A DNA stretch of 64,000 nt from positions 3,864,001 to 3,928,000 of the forward strand of contig JAWQUS010000011.1 of NCBI GenBank assembly GCA_036365455.1, in the 5' to 3' direction. This document shows positions 46,134 to 57,907 of this stretch, one piece after another. How positions within the stretch are numbered: the stretch's first letter is position 1; every line of letters starts with the position of its first letter. The notes beneath the pieces were generated by a model, which saw only the letters and a list, made by a program, of their open reading frames with translations, did not search any database and had not been told where the DNA came from. Source of the DNA: Macrosoma leucophasiata. Taxonomy: Eukaryota; Arthropoda; Insecta; Lepidoptera; Hedylidae. The translations under genes were made by a program, and so were the position numbers.

Positions 46134-48909
46134 GGCGCCCGCGCCCGAGCGGGGTCCTCCTCACCCCACGCCTCCCATCACATGGCCACACCCCACTCAC
46201 TCTTGCCACTCACAATTCGCATTTGTATTCTTAATTTTGCACTATACTCTGGTCCAGTTATGAGTTCCTGGTACAAAACACTTCTCTCTTCAGTGGTATT
46301 CTGATAACATTATTAGCTTCTAAACAACTATCAAATGTTTTTCTACTTGATGGCCCTGAAAATGTAAACATTAACTGTGAAATGTTAAGCCTAATAAGAT
46401 CTGGATTCTTATATGGATTCTATAAGTTATGAACAACACTGAGGTTAACTGCTGTTTACAACGAATTTAATTGTATGGGTATCGTAATTATCACATTACA
46501 ATAGGTAAACACACCCTATAGAGAAACTCTAATGTATACATGTAACAAGCAGTAAAACTTCGACGTGTAAAGAAAGGAATTCAGCAAAATCAATGTTAGT
46601 AAGGCAACAAACTTGAAGAATGCTTCGTACCAATCAGCTCTGACATAGAGCTATGGAATGCCAAAATTAGAGTGAGCTTTGTTCACTAAACATTGCCCAA
46701 AACAGGCAGACCCGGTAAAAGTTGTGAGACAAAGGAGTTACCTGATATTTTTTCACTGTCCGCAGATTCGAAAGAGTATCCTAAACGTCATAATCTCTTA
46801 CAATAAAATGTAAGTCCAGTGCTCTCACATTACCGATGACATCTTTCTTGAACGCCACGAACTGTGATTATGGAATCCTTGCTCAAGTATACGCAGAAGA
46901 GAACAGAACAGAATGTCCTTTTGTCTAATTGATACGATTTACCGAATGTATTACGAAAACAAAGAACTTAAAACACAGACATGCAAGTTGGCAAACCATA
47001 CAAAGCGACCATTTTGAAGAATTACCACATTCTTTAGTGTGTTCGTAAAAGCTACGCTAAAGTGACGTTTACGGTTTATGTATAAATATTTATTTTTTAA
47101 ATGCTTTGAATAATTTTGTATTTGATAGATACTAATTTTTGTGCTATTCATTGCATAATGAAATTCACACATTATTTTTTCCTTTCAAATAAAATAGTTT
47201 TCAAAAAATTATGTCAAAAAATCGGTAAATGCAAAAACCGGAAAAAAAACTCATTGTTGTTTCTCGCTTAAAATGAAACCTTATTGCTTAAATATGTTAC
47301 AATTTAAGATATTCCGAGTATTAAAACATTTAGTGAATCAAAAACACTGAATGATGCTAAATAATTTCCATAATCTTACGATAAATCCTTGACACTAGTG
47401 ACGCCAATAGGTACAGAGTAAGAATAAGTCGATAAATAAAACGAATGGTCTGTGGAGCATAGAGAAGACAGGGGAATATATTTATAGACTGTGGAGTATG
47501 TATAGAGTGATCTGTGGCACATACCAAATCTGTGGTCTGTCTGTGGTCTGTGGTTGACAAACTATCAAATCCAGTGTTGCCAGAATGTAACTTTACAAAA
47601 GTTACATTTTGTGTTTTTTTTTACTCTCTCATTTTACTTCCATGTTACAGAACTCAACATCATACTTTAACGTTGCTTCTAGGAGTTTATAAAAATTACG
47701 TAAATGGTTAAATCTTTTCCAGTAAAAATCGGAGCGCATACAAAAAAGTTTTCATTAGTCGTCTTATTTTACCAGTTATAAAGTAATAATAGATTACTAT
47801 CGATAAATGATGATGGCGTCAAAAGTGAAGAGAATGATGAAGGTAGACGTGGCACGAGAGGTATGTCAGGACCGGGATATCTGGCGCTCTACACTCTCAG
47901 CCTACCCCGTTAGAGACCTCGCGTGAAGTTACATACATACATACTATCGATAAACATCTTTTGGTGTGCCAAATGTGCATTGAGAAAACATTCGATCTGT
48001 TCTCCTACGACCAATTTGTCATAGTAGTATCAGCAGAGTATTTCACCTACGGACTGTTCGCCGACAGAACCTTTGGTATCTGGCACTTTTGATGACACTC
48101 CGTCTCACCTACAGTGCATTTCACCGACACGACGACAAACATATAATTCTTTACTTTTAACTACAAACCTTTTATGCGGTTCATGTGTGTGATTACCACC
48201 TCTGACAGTTTTTTTTTCTTTACTGATAATCTTGTAATATATTGTCTACTGCAGTGACTAACTACACTTTCATATTATTTAATTAATAATTTACACATTA
48301 TGCATGCATCGGTAAATGATTCATAGTGGAAACGTCCTGTTACCAAACAAATAACTAACAAACTGTGAAACAAACTAATGCGAACCATTCTGTCGACGAA
48401 ACGTCCATGGCTGAAAAGTTCTGTCGGCGAATCTCAAAAATGAAAAGTCTATGTCGGTGATCAGTCCAAAGAAGAAACACTTGTCGGAGGAAGCTTGTGG
48501 AATCAATAAATCTGGAATCTGCGTGTCCTTACATTTTAACGGAGATTTTATAAAGAAACCTTTTTTTTCCCTCAAATTCAGGTTTAGTTCTTTACGTAAA
48601 TATTATACACAGAGAACCTAAACGTTTGACCGCAAGTATGTGTACCTCTTTCCCGTCTCCGTTTTCTACATTAAAATAATGTAATGTTATGTACTTTTTT
48701 CATAAAAAGGTTACTTTTTATTCAACCCATGTTATATTTGAAGATCTGATACTGGCAACACTACAAAACTGGTCAAAATGGTGTCAAATCTGTCAATGTC
48801 AAACAATTTATGATGAATGTATTTTATCATGTAGTATTGTATTTTTTAAATTAAAAATTATAGAAAAAAGTAACCTATTTCAACAAACATTAACATTAAT
48901 TTAAGTAAA
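46134..48909. other. Shared upstream region of wts and prtp
   Basis: About 2.8 kb separates the divergent start codons. The first 100 bp above the wts ATG are GC-rich, fitting a 5' UTR or promoter. Near 47440-47560 there is a locally repetitive run built on CTGTGGTCTGTGG and its variants. No gene, RNA or well-defined transposon was recognised. Confidence 0.45.
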
Positions 48910-51900
48910 ATGAATTCTACTCTTCCTTATGCCTCAAACATCTTGAGGTTATTGGTTAAAATCACATGTTTCTTTCTATTTATGCCACACTGTGTAAAGG
49001 CGGAAGGTTTCGTATACGACTACGGACCAGAAGAATTTAAACGAGAAATAAAAAAATATGAAGGCACCTTTATAATGTTTTATGCCCCTTGGTAAGCACT
49101 AAATGTACTAATGAAATGTCTTTTCTGTAACATAATATTTTGGGGACATAATTTAGGTCAGAATCACAGTACTTAAATTTGACTATACTCAGCGCATCGC
49201 TTTATGTGATTCTGAGGTTTAATGTACCTACCGGCTAATCTTTACTTACATTCTGACCTCTCAGCAACAGGTAAAACATTCCACAACCCAAAGGTGAACT
49301 GGTCAATGATGCCTTGTAGCATTAAGTCCACCTTATTTACCTTTTAATGTGTACATAGAAGATAAAGGAATAAAATTATTTTACAAAACATACATGTCAT
49401 AATTATACAATAACTACAGGATAGATTTAAATAAATGTTTATTTAGAGATAGTAACAAAGAGCATATTGACATATTGTTAACCTCAATAAAACTGAAAAT
49501 AAATTGAATAGTTAGCTTTTTTCTTGTTTGGCTTCTATTAATATTTGTTTTCCAGGTGTCGACATTGCACAGAGTTTCAACCGTTATGGATACAACTTGC
49601 GGAACTCATCAACACAAAAGATTCTAAGTTTGCTGTAGCTCAAGTGGATTGCACCTTGCATGCTAAGTTGTGTCATGAAGCTGATATCACAGGTAAAGAA
49701 ATAATTATAAAATCAGTGTTTTTCTCCATATAATAAGAGGATAATATCCTGTCAGCTCACAAGAAACATAAGACAATAATTCCCGACTACGTTCCAGTGA
49801 ATGTGGCATCTGGTATAGAACAATACAGCCGGAACCGTTGAGGTCTCCATGGATGACCGAGTGTGCCCTGTCCAGGAAAGAACTTGTCACGATGATGAGA
49901 CTTCGCTCCGGACATGTGCCATTTAATAAGTTTAAATTCTTAATGAGTCAATCTGATACCCCTAATTGTAGTTAATGTGGTAAAGTGGAAGACGTATACC
50001 ATATTTTGGTTGAATGTGTTCGAGGTGAGGCTCATCGCAGGGCTTCATTAGAAATAGGACATTGCAACAGTGTCCTGGCAGATCCTACTACGGATGACGC
50101 CAGAATACTGTTGCAACTATATCAATTGTCAATGAGCTAATGTTGTTTAATTATTATTTTTTAAATGAAGAATGTAATTCATGTGAACGTATAGAGCGTC
50201 ATGGTCTTTGACCAAGCTCTTTAAATGGAGAATAAAAATATAATAATTGTGTATTGTTTGATTGTATTAATCAATTATTGATTTTCTATTGTTATGAGGA
50301 CAATAACATTCTCTCTATCCTCAAGTGGTCAAGACAAATTAAGAGGAGTAGAGTTTCCTTGTCACGAATATGATTTTGTTTTTAATCAGATTCAGAAATG
50401 TATTTATATAAATTTTTCATTTAGGTTAGGTGGCACCAAATTTTTTTGTTAAAGTTAATGTAAAATTTTACATCCTTCTTTTAAATTTTTTTTTTCATTC
50501 AAATCATCCTTCCAAAACAGCGCGCGAGCCGAGCGAGCGAAGCGAGCGTGCCGCGGCAGCGGCCGGCGAAGCGCCAGAACCAAACTGTTGTTTAAGAAAT
50601 ACAAGTGACTTTTTATTTTCTATAAAAACTGCGTTTTTTGTAGATAAGTGTTGGGGAGGGAAGGGTACACCCTCCTTCACACCTTTTATCATGCCCTATA
50701 GCCCCCCTCTTACTTCAAAATTGAGTATTTTTAATGGAAACAGTGCTATAGCATATCTCCTAAAATCTGGGGTTTCGACGGGAGGGGGGAGGTATAAGGG
50801 GGTTGGTTGCCTCCCTCCCTTCCCTCCTTACCCCCACAAACCATCGTCAATTGTTGGAAAGTTTTACCGGATTAACAAACAAATATTCCGGTGCATAACC
50901 TTAGGTTGACAAGCAAGCCTTATTAAAGGTATTAATGTTAAAACAAATAAATTATAGTGAATAAGAATTGATACACCTGTTTACTAATTAATTTTTATTA
51001 TATTACAGGTTATCCTACCTTATTGTTTTTCCAAAAAAACTCTCTGGAGCCAATGGAGTATAGAGGCACAAGAGATATGCCAGCATTATCTGTTTTTCTA
51101 AACGACGTATTTGCTATGAGTTCTGATAACGAGGTTTGTATAGATATTTGAGAATTTATTTTAAGAAAGACAGACTAAATAAAGGATCATTGCAAGATTT
51201 GTACAAAAAAAAAGAAACAAAAGGAATACAGTTTTCAAATTTTATCTAGGGAACCTAAAGAATGGAGTTTCGGCGGGAACCTTGAAAGAGGCGTATGGTG
51301 CTCTTATTTTATTTCATTTTCTTGGTGTATTTTTAAGTTATATTGAATAAAGTTTGGTGGCATTTTGTTTGATATAGGTTTATTACAGTGCCCGTGTATA
51401 GTGAAATAGAATAACAGTGCGAAAACACGACCTTTCAGGTTGCCTCCAAAACTTCATTGTAAATGTTCTGGTAAAGTAGCCATCGCTTTACTCGAATAAC
51501 TTGGTTGTAACTCACTTGACTGACATATTATACTTGTTAACTTTTATACTTGATACTTACATTATACTTGATGACTATATTATACTTACTTTTACGCTGC
51601 TTAGATAAATACGAAATATCGTTTTACCTGACACTGGCAATATGCGTAATAGCGATGCCATAATAAAAAAAAAAAGAAAAAAAGAACCTAAAGAATATTG
51701 TCTTAATATTTGAAATATTTTTAATTTTCTAGAATAAAAAATAATATTTCAAATTGAAGTTTAGTACGGAGTGCTTCTGCTGTTGTTAGGTAAGACAATT
51801 TTTATCCCGGTGCTTAAAAATATTTTGAATACCAAGAAATCTTCTTTTAGTTCACTGGATAATATTTAAAAATCTGTTTTACCATGTACCTTTTCAATTT

Positions 51901-54900
51901 TTTCTATACAAATCAATGTATTTTATTTTTAAAGAAAAATGGAAAGAAAAATTTGACTTCAGGCGAGACTCGAACTCGCGACCTATTGGGAATCTAGTCC
52001 AGCCGCTCTTCCAATTGAGCTACTGAAGCCCTGCCCGATTTGTCAAATCTTTCCTTCACATCTATTGCATTGCTATAGGGTAGCAGCAGCGCCATCTATT
52101 ACCAACAGTTAGGCAACCAATATAATAGACTTTTCAGTTTATTGAATATCGTAAAGAAGTTGCTTTTACCCTTAATGTGTTAATGCGAAATAATATAAAA
52201 CAACAAATCAATGTACCTGTGGAACTTGTCATGATTCTTACAATTTTAAAGTCAACTAACTGTAAGGTTTTCGTTTTCATCTATGTAAAAATTGGCATTT
52301 TCTGACCCCCACCCTCCCTAATGACTGTCACGCTGTGTTGCTGTGTTACACTCTAAAAGTATTACATCACAAAAACTAAGACCCCTATTATGATAAGAAT
52401 GGGTAATCACAAATCAATACCATTTCTAAGCTTTTGAAGCCATATATTGATTTTCAAATGACCCACAATAACCTACAAATATTTGTTTTGGGACCAAGTG
52501 TCAGGGGCGGCTCTGGCTCGTGTAGCGCCCGTGTTCAATAAAATCCTGGCGCCCCCTAGGCCTGATATTACCCCTTCCCTCCCCTCCCCCCCCCAAACAA
52601 AACTGCCAAGTGTCTAACTTGTGCACAGGTTTTTTGGGCTTTTCAGGCTATGCCTTGAGTCCAAATGCTCCCTAGATATCAGTTTTCTGTTTTACACATA
52701 TTTTTACAGGAACTAACAAAGGAAAATAAAATACCATCGGATGTTAAAGTGCACAGTGGTGTTGCATACTTAAATGATCACAACATTGAGAAATTTGTGT
52801 CGATAGGTCAACACTTCATCATGTTTTATACGCCTTGGTGTAAGGCATCACAGGTATGTTGAGATAATGTACTTCAAAATAATCATCTTGATACTGTCCA
52901 AGAATTGCCTACTTGACTATATGGGCGCCTTATGCGTGCATTAAAAGTGCTAATAAATATTATATTATTTTGGATGACTGGAGATTGTAAAATTTTATTG
53001 GTTATTGTAGAAACAAGGATGTCACTTTTTGGGTCTATAAAATCACTGGAAAAACACTATACATATACTCTTCCCCCTGACTCTGGCTACTTTAATTAAA
53101 GTTTTTTTTGGAACGAAGTTCCTTTTCGCGCAGTACTCTGGCTAAGGGGGCTAGGCGAGCGTCACGAAAATACCTCACAACACTTGATATAGTGCGTAGC
53201 GCTCGGAGAGGGGACAGGCCGAGTATAGGATTATCCAACGTATTAATCCGCCGCCGCTTGCGTCCACATTAAAGTGTCTAGGGGAACCAACTGCTACGGA
53301 CAGCGAGCGTACTTTTCAAACGCTGGGTTCGTATCCGCGCGTTGTGTCCACACTACGGAGTGCTACGGACCTACGCAACGAACGGGATAACGGATGTAAT
53401 CTAGAACTTCCTAAATTTGTAAAAAAATCGCCCAAAAATATCTACGACACACAAACACAAACACCCAGACCCGAAACAAATATCTGACGACCGGTTAGTC
53501 CAGCGGTGTGAGATGACCCTTTACTTCGAAGGGTCTCGGGTTTGATCCTCGCACCGGGACAAATATTTGTATGACCTACAGATATTTGTTTCGGGTTTAG
53601 GTGTTTGTGTCGTGAGTGTACAACGGCACCCACGACACAGGTTTATACCCGATGTGAGGATGTGATTGAAAGCGTATTTTTTAAAATTGATACTGATCAT
53701 CCTGTATGCATCCATTTACCCAGTACAACTGCACTTTATTATCCACAGAGACTGGCGCCGATATGGGCGGCACTGGGCGAGTTGTACGCAGACAACGAGT
53801 ACGTGAACATAGGCAAGGTGAACTGTATGGAGAACGAGATGACTTGCAAGAACTTTGACATCAAACAGTATCCGTATTTGATTTGGATCGTCAATGGGCG
53901 AATTGTAAGCAACATTTTGGACTATTCCAAAGGTTTAAGGGCGTCATCCTATAGCGAGTTGAAAGCGAGGCGAGTTCTTTCGCAGCGAGGTTACCGCGAA
54001 CGTTCAATGAGTTTGATGCGATCATGCCGCAGCTAGCATAAAAATCTAGAAGGTTATGTTCCACAAGATGATTTGTGAGACACTTGGCAAAGTTTTAATT
54101 AATTTTGTCTCGTTATTTTATTTATTGCAACTGCCTCAGTAGCCTAGTCGTAACAGGCCAATACTACTACGCTGAAGGTCCTGGGATCGATTCCCGGGTC
54201 GAGGCGATCAGAGATAACTGTTTAAAATCCTTTATCTCTGGTTCTATTGGGATCTTTCCATTTTCTGGAAGTTCCCAGTACCTCGAAGTTTGGTAATGTG
54301 CCCGGAGATGGCAACAGGGTCGCCACCTGTTACATGGGCCAAAACGTAACCGGCGAATAGTGGGTGTTTGCATGTATGCTTGAATGCATGCATTTACCTC
54401 TGCCTACTTCTTCTGGGATTATAGGCGTGAAGTTACGTTATATTATTTATTTATTATAATAATTATGATCAAAATGTGTTAATGTTGAGTGTCTCACCAA
54501 TCACCTAGTATACTCACATTACTCAATTACGTCACCCACCCCACCTTACTTCAGTCGTATCAAAGATGCGGCGTCCTTGCTTGATAATTGCTGTGATAAG
54601 GCCCTAAGTTCGCAGTTTCTATTGAGGGGACATACAAAAGGTGTTTTTAAGACACTGTAAAATTTTGAGGGGTCATTTTATGAATCTTTATTAAGAACTT
54701 TGACAATAGAACCAACTAAATAACATCTAATAAATGTGCGTTCAGTCTTAATATTTAGGATGAGTCATTTGTGCTCGCCCCTTGCATGTTAAAATAGACT
54801 CCCGCCGTCTGGCCTGACTTTGAGGATGTCGAAGTAAGCGCTCCCATACCTCCAAATTAAAAACAACAGGTCCCTTTTTAACAGTGGTAGAGCTCCAGTG

Positions 54901-57530
54901 ACGGAGCTCGCGGGCGTAGGCACCACCGTATTAACCTAATAAACTTGCAGATAAATGGTAGTGTTCAGCACTATCGTGTTCCGGTCAGGTGGTAATTTAC
55001 GGCCCTATAATTTCCGGCACAGAGGCACCTTAGGCCTCAGGAGTGGTAACGCATCTGCATTTTGACCTTGGTCTTTGTGTGGGTGTCTATAGGCTGCAGT
55101 CATCACTTAACATCAATGTGAACTGCATGCTTGTTTGCCATTTCCATTACATAAAAAAACACATGTTATTACTAATATCAGTTTATCACCGCGGGATTTA
55201 TATTCTTACCCCCTTATTCATAAATGTACATTAGATACGTTTTAGGTATAGAATGCTTGTCCGGTTGGTAAGGAGAGATTAGCAACACTCTAGCTACAAT
55301 ACGTTTATGAATAAGAGGGATTATGTTCTGTAAGCGAAAGCGCGCATGGCCCCGCGTCTGGTGTAGATCGTAAGCGATCTACTCGGTTAAGTACTACGGG
55401 CGCGGTCGGGTAGTGTGATGGGTGACCGCTAGTGGCAAATTAAATGCGCGTTTCCGTGCTTCGGAGGGCACGTTAAGCCGTCGGTCCCGGTTGCTATCGA
55501 TAGATAGCAGTCGTTAAACCTTGTCAGAGGCCTTATGGGCGGTTTGAAAACATCCAACAGCGGGTTGGCCACTACTAACCCACCCACCTCCACCAATCCG
55601 AATTGGAGCAGCGTGGTGGAGTAAGCTCCAGGCCTCCCCCCCAAAAAGGGGAGAGACTCGTGCCCAGCAGTGGGACGTATAATGGGTTGCCATTATTATT
55701 ATGTTCTGTAAGCGATGATTTCCTTTCAGATGGGAGAAACAGAGAGCAATACGACAGAAGACTTGAAGGAATACATAGACAAAATGGTGTTGGCAGAGAA
55801 CCACGACCCGGATAAGTTTATGAAGAAAACGAAAGTGTTGCCCGTCGCCAGGATATCTGAAGAGACTTTCGAGACTTTCCTCGAGAAGGAATTGGTGTTC
55901 GTCAATTTCTTTGCGCCTTGGTAAATAATATAATTATTTTTTATGCACGGTGAAATTTTTGTGGTTCTTTCCGTTCCCGGGGTAGAACGATTTGCCTTCA
56001 ATATTATTATCGAAACAGAACAAATAGTTGAAACAAATATTCTCAAATTTTACGACATAGGTAAGGTCGAACGCCGCCGCACCGTTCGGTGTTAGGTTTT
56101 TTTTTTCTGATGACAGTATTAATTATTATTTTATACATTTACGTAATTAAATGTTTGCGAAATAATTAGTATACTAATCGTTGAGTTGCGAAATGATACA
56201 TTTGCGAAATTATATATTTGTGGAATTAATAGAATACAAAATGTTGGTTTTGAGATGAAGATTTGCGTAACGTTTGTTGGTGAAACATTAGTGAACCATT
56301 TTTTTCTATATACTATAGTTAATTTATTTCATTTTTTTTTTCTATATAGGTGTGCCCATTGCATGCAACTGAATCCCCTATGGATTAAACTGGGTGAGGA
56401 GTTCCAGAACGAAAGCAGAGTTCTGATCGCCGACATCGACTGCGTGCGGTCCAAAACTGTTTGCGAAATGGAAAAGGTAATTGCAAAAGTTTATGCATTA
56501 TTTTGTCGATGCAGCATTCAATGCAAGCTGACTGATACCATAGTAGTTTCTTTTGTAGCAATTAGCGCGGTATTTGAATCTTTCTTTTTTTTTGTAATGA
56601 AGGTGGCAAACAAGCATGCAGCTCACATTGATGTTAAGTGATGACTGCAACCTATAGAAATCTACACTAAAACTAGAGGTCAAAATGCAGATGTATTGCT
56701 ACCCCTGAGACCTAAGTTGTCATGTCTCTGTGATAGTTATTACGAGGCCATACATTACCATCTAACCGGAACACGATAGTGCTGAACACTACCATTTAGC
56801 GGCAGATAAATTAGGTAATATGGTGATGCCTACGCCTTCAAGCTCCTGCGCTGGAACTCTACCACCAGTATACATCTTATTGTAACAATAAACAGAAATA
56901 TTACGCATACTTACAATTTAACTGTTTTTAGATATTCATTTGGATACTTTATAGATCAGTGACTGATCTATAAAGTATCCAAATGAAAATCATAAATAAT
57001 TGCATGCATAATACCTATTGTGTACATTGTTCAACAATAAATATTGCACATCGAACCTAGGAAGGAGTCTTCGGCTTATTTCGGGTCTGCAGAGCGTTAT
57101 CTCTTTCGCACCGTATCTATTTGACGTTTGTCGACCATTTTAATGAAGTTTTGACCAATACCGGACTGTCAGTGCAGTGTGCAACAGAGATAACGCTCTA
57201 CGAAGTCGAAACGAGCCGATCGTCTCTTTCGCAGGCCCGATGTGCAATATTGATTGTTGAGTAGGTACTGTATCTACATATTGTTTGTCTTTCACAGATT
57301 TCCAAACGTTCTAACAAATTATCATAATTACATATTTACAGATAAACGGTCTCCCAACACTGATTCTGTACAAAAACAAAAAAGTTGTATCAGTGGACCA
57401 CGGCGGGCGGCCCCTCGAGAGTCTCATAACGCTAGTCAACGAACATCTGAACGGCTCCACATCGAAACCCGTGACCGAAGAGAATCTATCGGACGAAGAT
57501 CACAAACCTATTACCAAAGACGAGCTATAG
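48910..57530 (+). CDS. prtp: Pretaporter/TXNDC5-like ER thioredoxin-domain protein
   Basis: ER-resident member of the TXNDC5 (ERp46) family; Drosophila Pretaporter is also reported as a Draper ligand on apoptotic cells. Exons: 48910-49091, 49556-49692, 51009-51133, 52710-52853, 53749-53904, 55730-55920, 56350-56476, 57342-57530; phases close to 416 aa. Residues 1-32 are a signal peptide with a hydrophobic core (VKITCFFLFMPHCVKA). Three thioredoxin domains follow with active sites W61-CRHC (62-65), W191-CKAS (192-195) and W312-CAHC (313-316), each CxxC split at the intron after the Trp codon in domains 1 and 3. The protein ends KDEL (413-416), an ER retrieval signal. The odd point is domain 2, where the second cysteine is Ser. 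AATAAA is at 57544. Introns hold LINE, SINE and MITE copies. Confidence 0.95.
49740..50265 (+). mobile_element. 3' end of a LINE with RNase-H-linked zinc motif
   Basis: The translation includes MRLRSGHVPFNKFKFLMSQ and then a CCHC-like CGKVEDVYHILVEC after an in-frame stop, typical of the C-terminus of R1/Jockey-type LINEs. It ends with AT-rich AATAAAAATATAATAATTGT. It is 5'-truncated and decayed, in prtp intron 2. Confidence 0.65.
50410..50910. repeat. GC-rich island with GCGAGCGAAGC repeats
   Basis: Inside AT-rich prtp intron 2, about 50518-50580 is made of GAGCGAGCGAAGCGAGCGTG-like direct units and GCCGCGGCAGCGGCCGGC self-complementary sequence. It is followed by G/C homopolymer tracts near 50650-50840. 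No coding evidence; an insertion of unknown class is likely. Confidence 0.45.
51921..52202 (-). mobile_element. Family D retroposon, copy 3 (uninterrupted)
   Basis: The 282-bp minus-strand copy is flanked by the 13-bp target duplication ACAAATCAATGTA (51908-51920 and 52203-52215). On the minus strand it runs TTGTTTTATATTATTTCGC, AAGGGTAAAAGC, CTTTACGATATTCAATAAAC, GATGGCGCTGCTGC, the tRNA-like domain (about 52029-51955) and TTTTTCTTTCCATTTTTC. It lacks the antisense tRNA-like segment seen in copies 1 and 2, so it shows the basic unit. In prtp intron 3. Confidence 0.8.
53440..53700 (+). mobile_element. Family B tRNA-derived SINE with inverted fragment
   Basis: Sense copy from 53486 (GACCGGTTAGTCCAGCGGTG, GGGTTTGATCCTCGCACC, ACAAATATTTGTATGACC, GTACAACGGCACCCACGACA) preceded at 53440-53485 by the complement of its own tail. 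It lies just before prtp exon 5. Confidence 0.7.
54131..54436 (+). mobile_element. Family A tRNA-derived SINE, copy 3
   Basis: CTGCCTCAGTAGCCTAGTCG head, degraded B box GGGATCGATTCCCGGGTC, body CCTTTATCTCTGGTTCTATT, end GGGATTATAGGCGTGAAGTT. In prtp intron 5. Confidence 0.8.
54875..55160 (-). repeat. Family C repeat
   Basis: Complete minus-strand copy. GGTAGAGCTCCAGTGACGGAG at the left forms the terminal hairpin, and TTTGCCATTTCCATTACATA at the right is the family start. Confidence 0.75.
55208..55320. mobile_element. Family F MITE, copy 1
   Basis: Inverted ends CCCCTTATTCATAAATGTAC and ACGTTTATGAATAAGAGGG; 113 bp. A longer copy is at 60737-60882. Confidence 0.75.
55338..55698 (+). mobile_element. 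5S rRNA-like SINE with LINE-type 3' tail
   Basis: 361 bp flanked by the exact 17-bp duplication TTATGTTCTGTAAGCGA (55321-55337 and 55699-55715). Bases about 55360-55440 resemble the 5S rRNA internal promoter: GTTAAG, CGGGCGCGGT and GATGGGTGACCGC are in the right order and spacing. The 3' half (AGCAGTGGGACGTATAATGG, ATT microsatellite) is shared with 36965-37144 and has the style of an RTE-type LINE tail. It stops 15 bp short of prtp exon 6 once the duplicate is counted. Confidence 0.8.
56585..56875 (+). repeat. Family C repeat in prtp intron 7
   Basis: TTTTGTAATGAAGGTGGCAA start, TGGAACTCTACCACCAG end, and the interior blocks of the family. Confidence 0.72.
56935..56987. repeat. Perfect 26-bp palindrome arms with one-base centre
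   Basis: Arms 56935-56960 and 56962-56987 are exact reverse complements around a single G at 56961. It lies in prtp intron 7, 60 bp after a family C repeat. Confidence 0.92.
57035..57263. mobile_element. Family E MITE, copy 1
   Basis: Ends ATATTGCACATCGAACCTAG and CGATGTGCAATATT are inverted, with further internal inverted parts (AGCGTTATCTCTTTCGCACC). The second copy is at 59468-59690. It lies in prtp intron 7. Confidence 0.7.
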
Positions 57531-57543
57531 ACTATGTAAGAAC

Positions 57544-57549
57544 AATAAA
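57544..57549 (+). promoter_or_regulatory. prtp polyadenylation signal AATAAA
   Basis: AATAAA 14 bp after the prtp stop codon. Confidence 0.7.
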
Positions 57550-57754
57550 TTAATTTATACCTTACCTTCAACTCTTTAATTTATTAAAATAACATGACCT
57601 GTAAAGAGTTCCGCTGCCACATAGCAGCAAATAGATTTTGACCTGTTCAAGCACATTTCTAGGCCTTATTGCTTCAATCACTTAATCTTAACAACGTGTC
57701 CGCTTTGAAATTTTGAAACTGTTCGAAATTGAAAATTCTCCAGAAGTCTAAAAA

Positions 57755-57905
57755 AGCGCATCTTCATGCCTGTAACCCTCGAAGGTAGGCAGAAATAAAT
57801 GCATACATCCAAACACCCACGTTTCACACGTTACGTTTTGGCCCATGTAACAAGTGGCGAGCCTGTTAACATCTCCGGGCATATTACCTAACTCCAGTTC
57901 CAATA
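57755..57905 (-). mobile_element. Family A SINE, 3' fragment
   Basis: Complement of the family tail: CTGTAACCCTCGAAGGTAGG, TTACGTTTTGGCCCATGTAA and CATCTCCGGGCATATTACC. Confidence 0.65.
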
Positions 57906-57907
57906 GA

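Noticed and set aside
50430..50909. 159-aa frame in prtp intron 2 as a gene
   Set aside because: Low-complexity proline, serine and glycine composition from a GC-rich repeat block, with no recognisable domain or splice context.
53905..54036. Extension of prtp exon 5 into a longer C-terminus
   Set aside because: The open frame continues past the GTAAGC donor by chance; exon 6 joins in phase and restores the family sequence and the KDEL end.
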